From NCBI GenBank assembly GCA_963757155.1, contig CAVWQS010000034.1, forward strand, positions 59,671 through 123,670: a stretch of DNA of 64,000 nt, in the 5' to 3' direction. Shown here in pieces: positions 35,582 through 44,854 of the stretch. The first letter of the stretch is position 1, and each line of letters begins with the position of its first letter. Origin of the DNA: DASXQK01 sp963757155. Lineage in GTDB: Bacteria > Pseudomonadota > Alphaproteobacteria > Dongiales > Dongiaceae. A program made the position numbers and the translations under genes. Under the pieces are notes generated by a model. The model was not told the DNA's origin and searched no databases. It was given only the letters and a program-made list of their open reading frames with translations.

Positions 35582-36484
35582 TCATTCCGGCAAGGGAATG
35601 AACTCCGTCTCGCCGATGACCTGGCCGAAGCGGCCGGCCTTCCAATCCGCCTTGGCCTGCTCGATGCGCTCCCGCGAGCTGGAGACGAAGTTCCACCAGA
35701 CATGCCGCGGCCCGTCCATGGTCTCCCCGCCCAGCAAGATCAGCCGGGTGGGAAGCAAAGCGCGGATGGCAACCTCGCGCCCGGCACGGAAGACCAGCAG
35801 CCGGCCGGGCTCGAAGCGCTGGCCGCCGATTTCGACGGCCCCGCTCAGGACATAGGCCGAGCGCTCCTCATGCTCCGCCGGCAAAGCCAGGGTCGCGCCG
35901 GCGGCGATCTCGGCATCGGCGCAGAGCGTCGCGGTGAAGGTGGCGACCGGCGATCGGGTCTCGCCGAAGCTGCCGGCGATGACCCGAAGCCGCACGCCTT
36001 CGCCCTCGATCTCCGGCAGCGCGGCGGCATCGTGATGATGGAAGGCGGGCGCCGTCTCCTCATGGGCCTTGGGCAAGGCGACCCAGAGCTGGACGCCGAA
36101 CATGTGGGAATCCTGCTGCCGGACCTCCGGCGGGGTGCGCTCGGAATGGGCGATGCCGCGGCCGGCGGTCATCCAGTTGACCGCGCCCGGGCGGATCGCC
36201 TGACGGCTGCCGAGGCTGTCGCGATGCATGATCTCACCCTCGAGCAGGTAGGTCACCGTCGCCAGGCCGATATGGGGATGGGGGCGGACATCGAGCCCCT
36301 TGCCGGCGCGAAGGATCGTGGGCCCGAATTGATCGAAGAAGACGAAGGGGCCGACCATCCGGCGCTGGGCCGCGGGCAGCACCCGGCGGACCTCGAAGCC
36401 GTCGCCCAGGTCCTTGACCTGGGGGAAGACCGTGATCTCGATCGGATCGCCTTCCACGGCGCCGGTCTGCGGGGGCATGGTCAT
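35582..36484 (-). CDS. Pirin family protein
   Basis: A 300-residue bicupin. The N-terminal cupin carries the metal-binding block RPHPHIGLATVTYLLEGEI with the glycine-histidine pattern and WMTAGRGIAHSER. The C-terminal cupin follows about residue 180 (LPAEHEERSAYVLSGAVEIG). Bacterial pirins can act as quercetinase-like enzymes or redox-sensing cofactors. It is divergent from mtnK with about 100 bases between. Confidence 0.9.
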   Translation of the reverse strand: MTMPPQTGAVEGDPIEITVFPQVKDLGDGFEVRRVLPAAQRRMVGPFVFFDQFGPTILRAGKGLDVRPHPHIGLATVTYLLEGEIMHRDSLGSRQAIRPGAVNWMTAGRGIAHSERTPPEVRQQDSHMFGVQLWVALPKAHEETAPAFHHHDAAALPEIEGEGVRLRVIAGSFGETRSPVATFTATLCADAEIAAGATLALPAEHEERSAYVLSGAVEIGGQRFEPGRLLVFRAGREVAIRALLPTRLILLGGETMDGPRHVWWNFVSSSRERIEQAKADWKAGRFGQVIGETEFIPLPE

Positions 36485-36582
36485 GGAAGGTCTCTCCTGC
36501 TGGGATGAGGGGACGGCGCCGGCGCGTATGGCTCTCCGCCGCCGCGCTGGCTATTCTCGCGGCCGAAGGGGAGAGAAACGCC

Positions 36583-37869
36583 ATGACGCTGGAAACGCCG
36601 CCGGGCTACCGGCCGCTGACCGAAGATTCGCTGCCCGGCTGGCTCGCGGGGCTGCCCGATATGGCGGTCCGGCTCGGCGGCAGCGCGTCGGACTGGAAGG
36701 TCGCCGAGGTGGGCGACGGCAATCTCAACCTCGTCTTCCTGGTGGAAGGGCCCGCGGGCGGAGTCTGCGTCAAGCAGGCGCTGCCCTATGTCCGCCTCGT
36801 CGGCGAGGGCTGGCCGATGACATTGCAGCGCGCCTTCTTCGAGCATGAATATATGCGGATCCAGAGGCCCCATGTCGGCGGGCTGATTCCCGAGATCTAT
36901 CATTACGAGCCGCCACTCTACGCCGTGGTCATGGAGCTGCTGAAGCCGCATATAATCATGCGCCACGGCATGATCCAGGGCCGCCGATATCCCGCCTTCG
37001 CCGGCCATATCGTGGAATATCTGGCCCAGAGCCTGTTCATGACCAGCGATCTGGCACTGCCGGCGGGCGAGAAGAAGGCGCTGACGGCGATCTTCTCCGG
37101 CAATACCGAGCTCTGCAAGATCACCGAGGATCTGGTCTTCACCGATCCCTATCGCATCGCCAAGCTGAACCGCTGGACCGCCCCCCAGCTCGACGGCATC
37201 GCCGCCGAGTTCCGGGCCGATGTCGCCCTCAAGCTCGCCGTCTCGCGGCTCAAGTACAAATTCCTCACTTCGGCGGAAGCGCTGATCCATGGCGATCTCC
37301 ATACCGGCTCGGTGATGGTGACGGAGAGCGACAGCCGGATCATCGATCCCGAATTCGCGCTGGTCGGGCCGATGGGCTTCGATGTCGGCGCGGTGCTGGG
37401 TAATCTGCTGCTGGCTTATTTCAGTCAGGACGGCCATGCCGGCGAGGGGGATTCCCGCACCGATTACCAGGAATGGATCCTCGACACGCTGGAATCCGTC
37501 TGGAACGGCTTTGCCGCCCGCTTCCTGGCACTCTGGCGGGGCGATGCCGTCAAGGGCGATGGCTTTCCGCGCGATCTCTTCGCCGAGGGATCGGCCGCCG
37601 CCGCGCTCGAGAGCGAGCGCCAGGCGATGATGGCCCGGCTCTATGCCGACAGCATCGGCTTCGCCGCCGCCAAGATGATCCGGCGCATCCTGGGCCTGGC
37701 CCATATCGTCGATCTCGAAAAAATCGCCGACCCCGACCGTCGCGCCCTCTGCGAAACCCGGGCGCTGCGCCTCGCCCGCGAGCTGATGGTCAACCGCCGC
37801 CGCTTCGCCGACATCGCCGCGGTCGCCGACGGCGCCCGCGCCGTGCGGCATGATATTCGAAAGCTGTAG
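36583..37869 (+). CDS. mtnK: S-methyl-5-thioribose kinase
   Basis: A 428-residue kinase of the methionine salvage pathway, which phosphorylates methylthioribose with ATP. The aminoglycoside-phosphotransferase-like fold is visible. The N-lobe GDGNLNLVFLV and VCVKQALPYVRLVGEGWPM match MtnK, and the catalytic loop is LIHGDLHTGSVM, followed by the DFG-equivalent IIDPEFALVG. ATG 36583 follows an AAGGGGAGAG site. The next gene, convergent, is mtnA, so the pathway's two steps sit tail to tail. Confidence 0.93.
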   Translation: MTLETPPGYRPLTEDSLPGWLAGLPDMAVRLGGSASDWKVAEVGDGNLNLVFLVEGPAGGVCVKQALPYVRLVGEGWPMTLQRAFFEHEYMRIQRPHVGGLIPEIYHYEPPLYAVVMELLKPHIIMRHGMIQGRRYPAFAGHIVEYLAQSLFMTSDLALPAGEKKALTAIFSGNTELCKITEDLVFTDPYRIAKLNRWTAPQLDGIAAEFRADVALKLAVSRLKYKFLTSAEALIHGDLHTGSVMVTESDSRIIDPEFALVGPMGFDVGAVLGNLLLAYFSQDGHAGEGDSRTDYQEWILDTLESVWNGFAARFLALWRGDAVKGDGFPRDLFAEGSAAAALESERQAMMARLYADSIGFAAAKMIRRILGLAHIVDLEKIADPDRRALCETRALRLARELMVNRRRFADIAAVADGARAVRHDIRKL

Positions 37870-37879
37870 ATGCCCTTCC

Positions 37880-38975
37880 TCAGCCCACCTTATCCCGAAA
37901 CATCTCCGCCAACCCCTCGCGCGACGCAGGCGCGACGCCGCGCTCGGTGATCAGCCCCGTCACCAGCCGGGCCGGGGTCACGTCGAAGGCGTAATTTGCC
38001 ACCGGGCTTTCCGCCGGCGTCACCCGCACCGTGGCGATCTCGCCCGCATCGGTCAGGCCCGTGACATGGGAGAGCTCGCTGCCGGCGCGCTGCTCGATGG
38101 GGATCTGGGCGAGGCCGTCGCTCAATTTCCAGTCGATGGTGGGGGAGGGGAGTGCCACATAGAAGGGCACGCCATTGTCATGGGCCGCCAGGGCCTTCAG
38201 ATATGTCCCGATCTTATTGGCGACATCGCCGGTGGCGGTGGTGCGGTCCGTGCCGACGATGCAGAGATCGACCATGCCATGCTGCATCAGATGGCCGCCC
38301 ACATTGTCGGCGATGACCGTATGAGGCACGCCGTGGTTCTGCAGCTCCCAGGCGGTGAGCGAGGCGCCCTGGTTGCGCGGCCGGGTCTCGTCGACCCAGA
38401 CATGGATCGGCAAGGCCGCGCTCGAAGGCGAGATAGATCGGCGCCGTGGCGGTGCCCCAATCCACGGTCGCGAGCCAGCCGGCATTGCAATGGGTCAGGA
38501 TCTGGACCGGCTCGCCCTTGCGCCTTGCCGCCGCGGCCTCGATCAGCGGCAGCCCGGCCTCACCGATGGCCCGGTTGATCGCCACATCCTCCTCGGCGAT
38601 CGCGGCCGCCTCACGATAGGCCAGCGCCGCGCGCTCGGCCGGCCGGCGGTTGCGCAAGGAGTCCTGCATGCGATCCAGCGCCCAGCGCAGATTGACCGCG
38701 GTGGGGCGTGTCGCGGCCAGCTTTTTATGGGCCGCCTCCATCGCCGCATCGCTCGCATCGGCGCGGGCGGCGAGCGCCATGCCATAGGCGGCGGTCGCCC
38801 CGATCAGCGGTGCGCCGCGGACCTGCATGTCGCGGATGGCGCGGGCGGCGTCTTCGACATCGCGCAGGGTCAAGGTCTCGAAGGCATGGGGCAGGCGCGT
38901 CTGATCGATGATGCCGACGGACCAGCCGTCGGACTCGACCCAGATGGTGCGATGGGGAATGCCGCCGATCTTCAT
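37880..38975 (-). pseudogene. mtnA: Methylthioribose-1-phosphate isomerase, one frameshift
   Basis: The product would isomerise methylthioribose-1-phosphate to the ribulose form after MtnK. The first ~190 residues (start MKIGGIPHRTIWVESDG, DMQVRGAPLIGATAAYGMAL, ILTHCNAGWLATVDWGTA) are in one frame. At about 38410-38420, within the IYLAFERGL segment, one base is off, and the second frame continues IHVWVDETRPRNQGASLTAW with catalytic-site blocks (VGTDRTTATGDVANKIGTY). Together they give a full MtnA. Because mtnK beside it is intact, an assembly indel is a serious possibility. Confidence 0.85.
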
Positions 38976-39048
38976 ATCGCTTAGCTTAGAGCCATGTTCG
39001 GTGAAGTTAAATCGCTATCCTTCCCTTTTCTTGCCTGAGGATACCCGC

Positions 39049-40245
39049 ATGTCCGATCCGACGCCGGCCCCCATCGACGAGCGCGCCATCCGCAGCTACC
39101 GCTTGCAGCGCCTGCGCCGCCATCTGGCCGAGGCCGATGTCGCGGGCATCTTGCTGACCGACCCGGTCAACCTGCGCTATGCGACCGGCAGCCGGAACAT
39201 GCAGGTCTGGACCATGCACAATATCTGCCGCTACGCCTTCGTGGCGACCTCGGGGCCGGTGGTGCTGTTCGATCTGCCGAGCTCGATGCATCTCTCGACG
39301 CATCTCGAGACCATCGACGAGCGCCGGCCGTCCCTTGCCTGGGACTATATGGCGGTGGGCGAGCGCGGCGCGGAGATGGCCGGCCGCTGGGCACGGGAGA
39401 TCGCCGATCTCGTCCGGCATCATGGTGGCGGCAATCGGCGCCTGGCCCTCGATCGCGCCGATCTTCTGCCGCTCGCAGCCCTGGCGGAGAGCGAGGTCGT
39501 CGCTCTCGATGGCAAGGCAATCATGGAGCGAGCGCGGGCCGTCAAATCGCCGGAGGAGGTCCGCGCCTTCGTCGCCTCGCTGCGCACGACGGAAGCGGCG
39601 ATCGGCGAGCTGAAGGCGGCGCTGGCCCCGGGCATGAGCGAACAGGCGGCGCTCGCCGTGCTGCTCGCCGGATCCATCCGCCGCGGCGGGGAATATCCCG
39701 AGACCCGGCTGCTGACCTCGGGGCCGCGCACCAACCCCTGGTTCCAGGAAACCTCCGACCGGATCATGGCCCAGGGCGAGCTCCTCTCCTTCGATACCGA
39801 CATGATCGGCCCCATGGGTTTCTATACCGATCTGTCCCGCAGCTTCCTGGTCGGCGATGGCCGGCCGAGCGACGCCCAGCGCCGGCTCTATGATCTGGCG
39901 CGCCGCCAGCTCACCCATAACATCGGCTTGCTCCGCGCCGGCACCAGCTTCGTCGAGCTGTCGGAGAAGTCCTTTCAGCTGCCGGAGAGCTGCCTGCCCA
40001 ACCGCTATGCCGATATCGCCCATGGCTGCGGTCTCGGTGTGGAGTATCCCCTGATCTGGTATGCCGAGGATGCGGAATGGGGCGCCTATGACGGGCATCT
40101 GGAGGCAGGGATGATCGTCTGCGTCGAGAGCTACATCGGCGAGGTCGGCGGGGAAGAGGGCGTCAAGCTGGAAGAGCCGGTGCTGATCACCGAAGGCGCG
40201 CCGGTGGTGCTGTCGAGCTATCCGCTCGAGGATTCCTTCGTGTGA
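39049..40245 (+). CDS. M24 (Xaa-Pro-type) family protein of the DddP type
   Basis: A 398-residue pita-bread-fold protein. An N-terminal creatinase-like domain (about 1-165, LRYATGSRNMQVWTMHN) is followed by an M24 domain. Predicted metal ligands are Asp249, Asp251, Asp261, His325, Glu360 and Glu375. Blocks such as TSGPRTNPWFQE, FDTDMIG and EWGAYDGHLEAGMIVCVE resemble the DMSP lyase DddP more than peptidases, and the spacings between ligands equal those I recall for DddP (2, 10, 64, 35 and 15). However, the position six residues after the ligand His, where DddP has its catalytic Asp, is Val331. DMSP cleavage is therefore doubtful, and another lyase or hydrolase role is likely. ATG 39049 was chosen from the family start and a GAGGA site. 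Confidence 0.85.
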   Translation: MSDPTPAPIDERAIRSYRLQRLRRHLAEADVAGILLTDPVNLRYATGSRNMQVWTMHNICRYAFVATSGPVVLFDLPSSMHLSTHLETIDERRPSLAWDYMAVGERGAEMAGRWAREIADLVRHHGGGNRRLALDRADLLPLAALAESEVVALDGKAIMERARAVKSPEEVRAFVASLRTTEAAIGELKAALAPGMSEQAALAVLLAGSIRRGGEYPETRLLTSGPRTNPWFQETSDRIMAQGELLSFDTDMIGPMGFYTDLSRSFLVGDGRPSDAQRRLYDLARRQLTHNIGLLRAGTSFVELSEKSFQLPESCLPNRYADIAHGCGLGVEYPLIWYAEDAEWGAYDGHLEAGMIVCVESYIGEVGGEEGVKLEEPVLITEGAPVVLSSYPLEDSFV

Positions 40246-40318
40246 CGGGTGCCTAATGCGCGGCGGCCACCCCGGACAATCGCTTCGACCGCCTCCGCCG
40301 CTCTCTACCGCGTCCTAG

Positions 40319-41401
40319 CTAGCCGGCCGCCTCGATACGGCCTCCGGTTTCGGCGCTGAAGAGATGGACCGATTCGGGAAGAATGCGCACGAACACTCTC
40401 TGGCCGGGGGGTGACGCCATGGTCGACGGGCTGGCCACGACACAATCGGCGTCGGCGAGCCGGCCATAGAGAAGGCGACCGGCGCCGAGCTCCTCAACCA
40501 TCTCGACATCGAACGGAAGGGCGCCGTCGCCATTGGCATTGGTGATCTGGATCTCCTCGGGCCGGACCCCGAGGATCAGGGCATTGCCCGCGGGGGGCAG
40601 AAGCGTGTTTCGCGGCACGTCCAAAGCAGCGTTCCCGCCAAACGCGATGCGATCGGCCGCGACCGCTCGGGCCTCGAAGAAGTTCATTGCCGGCGAGCCG
40701 ATGAAGCCGGCCACATAGTGGGTGGACGGCCGGCGATAGACCTCGGCGGGCGCGCCTATCTGCTCGATTCGGCCCGCGTTCATCACGACCAGGCGGTCTG
40801 CGAGCGTCATCGCCTCGATCTGGTCGTGGGTGACGAAGATGCTGGTCGCGTTCAGCCGCTGATGCAGGCGTCGGATCTCGATCCGCATCTGCACGCGGAG
40901 CTTGGCGTCCAGATTGGACAGCGGCTCGTCGAAGAGGAAGACGCTCGGCTCGCGGATGATGGCACGCCCCATGGCGACCCGCTGGCGTTGCCCCCCCGAG
41001 AGCGCGGCAGGCTTGCGATCGAGAAGCGCGTCGAGCTCCAGTATCTTGGCTACTCTTGCGATGCGTTCCATGCGCTCGCGTTTGCTCACGCCGGCAACCC
41101 TCAACGCGTAGCCGATATTGTCGGCGACCGTCATATGGGGATAGAGGGCGTAGTTCTGGAAGACCATGGCGCAGCCGCGCTCCCGTGGCTCCAACCGGTT
41201 CACGACCCGCCCGCCGATGGCGATCTCACCGCCGGAGATCTCCTCGAGCCCGGCGATCAACCGGAGAAGCGTCGACTTGCCGCAGCCCGAAGGGCCCAGC
41301 ACGACCAGGAATTCGCCGTCCCTGACATCGAGATCGATGGCATGAACGACTTCAAAGCTGCCGTAGCTCTTTCGCAGACCGCGGATGGTGATGTCGGCCA
41401 T
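40319..41401 (-). CDS. ugpC: Glycerol-3-phosphate/sugar ABC transporter ATP-binding protein
   Basis: A 360-residue ATPase of the UgpC/MalK group: Walker A GPSGCGKST, LSGGQRQRVAMGRA, VFLFDEPLSNLDAKLR and the H-loop VTHDQIEAMTLAD. A C-terminal OB-fold (MOP-type) regulatory domain follows from about 240 (LGVRPEEIQI). It is the last gene of an intact operon with binding protein and two permeases. ATG 41401 has a GGGAGG-like site; the longer open frame upstream is shadow. Confidence 0.92.
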   Translation of the reverse strand: MADITIRGLRKSYGSFEVVHAIDLDVRDGEFLVVLGPSGCGKSTLLRLIAGLEEISGGEIAIGGRVVNRLEPRERGCAMVFQNYALYPHMTVADNIGYALRVAGVSKRERMERIARVAKILELDALLDRKPAALSGGQRQRVAMGRAIIREPSVFLFDEPLSNLDAKLRVQMRIEIRRLHQRLNATSIFVTHDQIEAMTLADRLVVMNAGRIEQIGAPAEVYRRPSTHYVAGFIGSPAMNFFEARAVAADRIAFGGNAALDVPRNTLLPPAGNALILGVRPEEIQITNANGDGALPFDVEMVEELGAGRLLYGRLADADCVVASPSTMASPPGQRVFVRILPESVHLFSAETGGRIEAAG

Positions 41402-41412
41402 CCCGCGCCTCC

Positions 41413-42342
41413 CTACTTTTCGGTCGCGATCAGGCCACGCACGAACCAGCGTTGCATCAGGATCACCACGACCAGGGGAGGCAGCATGATGATCAGCGTG
41501 CCGGCCATGGCGACATTCCAGTCGGGAATGCCGAAGCTTCCCGGGATGAGTTCCTTCAACTCCATCACGGCCGTGCCGTGGGCAGCGTCGGTCGTGACCA
41601 GCAGCGGCCAAAGATACTGATTCCACGCCCAGACGAACATGATCGTCCCCAGAGCCGCCATGTTGGTCTTCGAGAGGGGCAGGAGGATGTCCTTAAGGAA
41701 GCGCAGCGCGCCGGCGCCATCCATCTTGGCGGCCTCGACCAGCTCGTCGGGGATGGTGCGGAAGAACTGGCGATAGAGGAATGTGCCGGTGGCCGTGGCG
41801 ATCAAGGGCAGGATCAGGCCGGTATAGGTATTGAGAAGACCCCAATGCAGCGTGATCCTGTAGCTCGTCATCTTCTCGAACAGCCAGGAGATGCCGCTGA
41901 GGTCGAGCAGAGTCTGATAGGGGCTCAGCACATTGGCGGCGACCGCGTATGTCGGCACGATCCGGATCTCGAGAGGCAGCATGAGCGTGATGAAGATCAG
42001 CCAGAAGATGAGAACGCGGCCGCGATAGCGGAAGAAGACGAGCGAGAAGGCCGACAGACCGGCAATGACGACCTTGCCGGCCGCCACGCCGCCCGCAAAG
42101 AGGATGCTGTTGATGATCTTGCGGCCCAGATCCGCTCGCGCCCATGCCTCGGCCGCATTCTTGAAGAAGTCGTGACCGGGCACCAGGGGCATCGGCACCT
42201 GATTGACCGTACGCAAATCATGCGTCGCGGCGATGGCAACGATCGCGAAGGGCGCAAGCGCGACCAGCAGGGCGAGGAAGAGGAGGACCTGGGTCAGGAC
42301 GTCGAGGAAGGGCGTGCGCTCCACCATCGATGCGGCTCTCAC
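41413..42342 (-). CDS. ugpE: Glycerol-3-phosphate ABC transporter permease
   Basis: A 309-residue inner-membrane permease of the MalG/UgpE family, with six predicted membrane segments. The EAA loop reads ELVEAAKMDGAGALRFLKDI. UgpE-like features include EIRIVPTYAVAANVLSPYQT and MFVWAWNQYLWPLLVT. Four bases overlap with the upstream ugpA stop, as usual for coupled permease genes. Confidence 0.92.
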   Translation of the reverse strand: MRAASMVERTPFLDVLTQVLLFLALLVALAPFAIVAIAATHDLRTVNQVPMPLVPGHDFFKNAAEAWARADLGRKIINSILFAGGVAAGKVVIAGLSAFSLVFFRYRGRVLIFWLIFITLMLPLEIRIVPTYAVAANVLSPYQTLLDLSGISWLFEKMTSYRITLHWGLLNTYTGLILPLIATATGTFLYRQFFRTIPDELVEAAKMDGAGALRFLKDILLPLSKTNMAALGTIMFVWAWNQYLWPLLVTTDAAHGTAVMELKELIPGSFGIPDWNVAMAGTLIIMLPPLVVVILMQRWFVRGLIATEK

Positions 42343-43346
42343 TTGTAATGGATTCGACGTTCGATGAAGCGGAACTGGGCGATCGTCAGCAGGATGACGA
42401 GAAGCATCAAGATGATGCTCTGTGCCGCGGCGCCGGAGTAGTCGAGCCCCTTGAACCCGTCGAAGTAGATCTTATAGACCATCAGGTCGGTCGCCCGCGC
42501 CGGCCCGCCCTGGGTCATGATATCGACGATGCCGAAGCTGTCGGTGAAGCTGTCGGTGAGGTTGACGACGACCAGGAAGAACAGGGTCGGAGCGACGAGC
42601 GGGACCTGGATGTCGCGCATGCGCCGCAGCAGCCCCGCGCCATCCATTGCCGCCGCCTCGATCAGCGATTTCGGGATCGCCTGGAGAGCAGCCAGGAAGA
42701 AAATGAAGTCATAGCTGACGTATTTCCAGGAGAAGGCGATGACGATGCAGGTCATGGCGTCCGCGCCGTCGAGCGCCGGATTCCACAGGCCAGGCCACAG
42801 ATGGTTGACATAGGCCATGAAGCCGGCCTCGGGCGCCAGGATGAAGCGGAATGCCATGCCCAGTGCCGGCGCGGCGATGGCAAACGGCCAGACCAGCACC
42901 GACCGGTAGAGGCGCGCACCGCGCAACTCGCGGTCGGCGAGGAGTGCCAGCACCAGGGCGGCCGCCATGGCAAGGGTGGTGCTTGCGGCAGCAAAGACAA
43001 TGCTGCTGACGACCGAGTTCCAATAGACCGGGTCGGACAGCATGGCGGTGAAATTGCCGAAACCGACCCATTCGTTGCCGCCGCCCCAGGGACGCTCCAG
43101 GGTGAAGGCCCAATAGAGCGCCTGGCCGGCCGGCCAATAGAAGAAGGTGAAGATCAGCAGCAGTTGCGGGGCGATCAGAGCCCAGCCGAGGCGGCGGCTC
43201 GTGAAGAAGGCGCGCCCCTCCGCCCGGGCGCGCTCGCCCCGCCGGCCCACGGGAGGACTCGCAGACCGGCTGAGGAGGGTAGGCTGGGGAAGAACCTCGC
43301 CCCCGGCCAGGGGCCGCGGGGCGAGGTCGATGTCGGAACTTGGCAC
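42339..43346 (-). CDS. ugpA: Glycerol-3-phosphate ABC transporter permease
   Basis: A 335-residue permease of the MalF/UgpA family. A long hydrophilic N-terminal tail (about 60 residues, unusual for UgpA) precedes the membrane region: LGWALIAPQLLLIFTFFYWP and then five more segments. The EAA loop is LIEAAAMDGAGLLRRMRDIQ. The gene begins 14 bases after ugpB. The true start could lie nearer the first membrane segment. Confidence 0.9.
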   Translation of the reverse strand: MPSSDIDLAPRPLAGGEVLPQPTLLSRSASPPVGRRGERARAEGRAFFTSRRLGWALIAPQLLLIFTFFYWPAGQALYWAFTLERPWGGGNEWVGFGNFTAMLSDPVYWNSVVSSIVFAAASTTLAMAAALVLALLADRELRGARLYRSVLVWPFAIAAPALGMAFRFILAPEAGFMAYVNHLWPGLWNPALDGADAMTCIVIAFSWKYVSYDFIFFLAALQAIPKSLIEAAAMDGAGLLRRMRDIQVPLVAPTLFFLVVVNLTDSFTDSFGIVDIMTQGGPARATDLMVYKIYFDGFKGLDYSGAAAQSIILMLLVILLTIAQFRFIERRIHYK

Positions 43347-43360
43347 GCGCCGCTTCCGTC

Positions 43361-44707
43361 TCAGGGAAGCTCTTTGCCCTTATATGTCGCTTCGAAGCGG
43401 CGAAGGATCGCATCGCCGCGCGTCACCGCTTCATCCAGCCCCTGCTGGACGGTTACCTTGTTGGCGAAGATTTCCTGCAGGCCGTTCGAAAGCTCGGCAC
43501 GGATCTGCAGGAAGTTGCCGAGGCGAATGCCGCCCGGCCCGCTGCCGGCGGCTTCCACATTCAACGCCGCAATGGCCATCTCGCGGCCCTTGTAAGGCGC
43601 CTTGTCGTAGAAGCCGTTGGCCTTCATGTAGTCGAAGCCGGTCTTGGTGACGGGGATGTAGCCGGTCACGCTCGACCAGAATAGCGCCTGCTTGGGCTGG
43701 GCAATGAAGTTCAGAAATGCCGCCGCCGCCTTGTACTCCTCCGGCGTGTGGCCCTTGAGGACCCACAGCGAGGCGCCACCGACGAAGGAGTTGTGCCGCT
43801 GGGTACCGTCATAGACCGGCAGCATGGCGACATCCCAATGCATATTGGGATCGGCGGTACGGCCGATATTGCCGTGATCGCCGACCGAGGTGAGGGTCAT
43901 CTGGCAGTGGCCGGCGGCGAAGGCGGCGACATAGTCTTCGCCGGTGTTCGGCGACTTGATCTTGGCCAAGCCCTGATCGTACCAGCTCTTGAGATCGGTG
44001 ACGAACTTCACGAACTTCGTCTTGTTGAAGGTGAGCTCGGCGTCGAGGCCGCCGAAGCCGTTGTTCTTCGTCGCGATCGGCTCGCCATGCACGGCCGAGA
44101 ACTGCTCCATCAGCTGCCAGCTCTCGTCCTGGCTGATGTCGAAGGCCAGCGGGCAATCATAGCCGGCGTCCTTCAACGCCTTCATATCGGCAGCCGCCTC
44201 CTCCCAGGTCTTCGGCGCCTCGGTCTTGCCGATCTTCTGGAAGGCATCCTTGTTCCAGTAGAGCAGCGCGGTCGAGGAGTTGAAGGGGAAGGAATACATC
44301 TCGCCCTTCGAGGTCGAGTAATAGGCCCGGATACCCGGGAAGTAATTGTTCCAGTCGACGTTGTAACCGTTGTCCGCCATCAGCTTGTTGGCGGGGTAAT
44401 AAGCGTCCGAAAGCATCAGGTCCAGCGTGCCGACGTCGAACACCTGGACGATGGTGGGCGGCTTGCCGCCCCGGTAGGCGGCGATGGTGTTCTGCACCGC
44501 CGCATAATACGAGCCCTGGCTTGTGCAGACGGCCTCGTAGTCGGCCTGGGACTCGTTGAAATGCTGGCACACCTCCTGCACGCGCTTGGAAATATCGCCG
44601 GAATTGCCGTACCAGAAGTCGATTTTGACTTTGTCGGCCGCAGCCGGCCCGGCAAGAAGTGAAACAATCGCCAGGCCCCCGACGGCACAAATAAGCTTCC
44701 TAAGCAT
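43361..44707 (-). CDS. ugpB: sn-glycerol-3-phosphate-binding periplasmic protein
   Basis: A 448-residue family-1 binding protein with a Sec signal peptide (LICAVGGLAIVSLLAGPAAA). Features of UgpB are visible: IDFWYGNSGDISKRVQEVCQ, YYAAVQNTIAAYRGGKPPTI, VQVFDVGTLDLML, FPFNSSTALLYWNKDAFQK and VGGASLWVLKG. It heads the ugpBAEC operon and starts 147 bases after the upstream phosphodiesterase-like gene. Together these give import of glycerol-3-phosphate or glycerophosphodiesters as phosphorus or carbon source. Confidence 0.92.
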   Translation of the reverse strand: MLRKLICAVGGLAIVSLLAGPAAADKVKIDFWYGNSGDISKRVQEVCQHFNESQADYEAVCTSQGSYYAAVQNTIAAYRGGKPPTIVQVFDVGTLDLMLSDAYYPANKLMADNGYNVDWNNYFPGIRAYYSTSKGEMYSFPFNSSTALLYWNKDAFQKIGKTEAPKTWEEAAADMKALKDAGYDCPLAFDISQDESWQLMEQFSAVHGEPIATKNNGFGGLDAELTFNKTKFVKFVTDLKSWYDQGLAKIKSPNTGEDYVAAFAAGHCQMTLTSVGDHGNIGRTADPNMHWDVAMLPVYDGTQRHNSFVGGASLWVLKGHTPEEYKAAAAFLNFIAQPKQALFWSSVTGYIPVTKTGFDYMKANGFYDKAPYKGREMAIAALNVEAAGSGPGGIRLGNFLQIRAELSNGLQEIFANKVTVQQGLDEAVTRGDAILRRFEATYKGKELP

Positions 44708-44854
44708 GCCTACCCCCTTCGCTTTGAGTTGAGACTGCCGGAACCGGGTCCGAGAAGTCTATCCCGCGCACCGTAACGGCGACAGCGAATCTTTGGCGTG
44801 ACGGGAAGGTTACGCCCAGATGACGTCGCGTTGCTGGTCCGTGATCGTCCCCGC

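Noticed and set aside
39049..40245. Firm assignment as DMSP lyase dddP
   Set aside because: The recalled catalytic Asp position is Val, and the comparison rests on memory; only family-level naming is justified.
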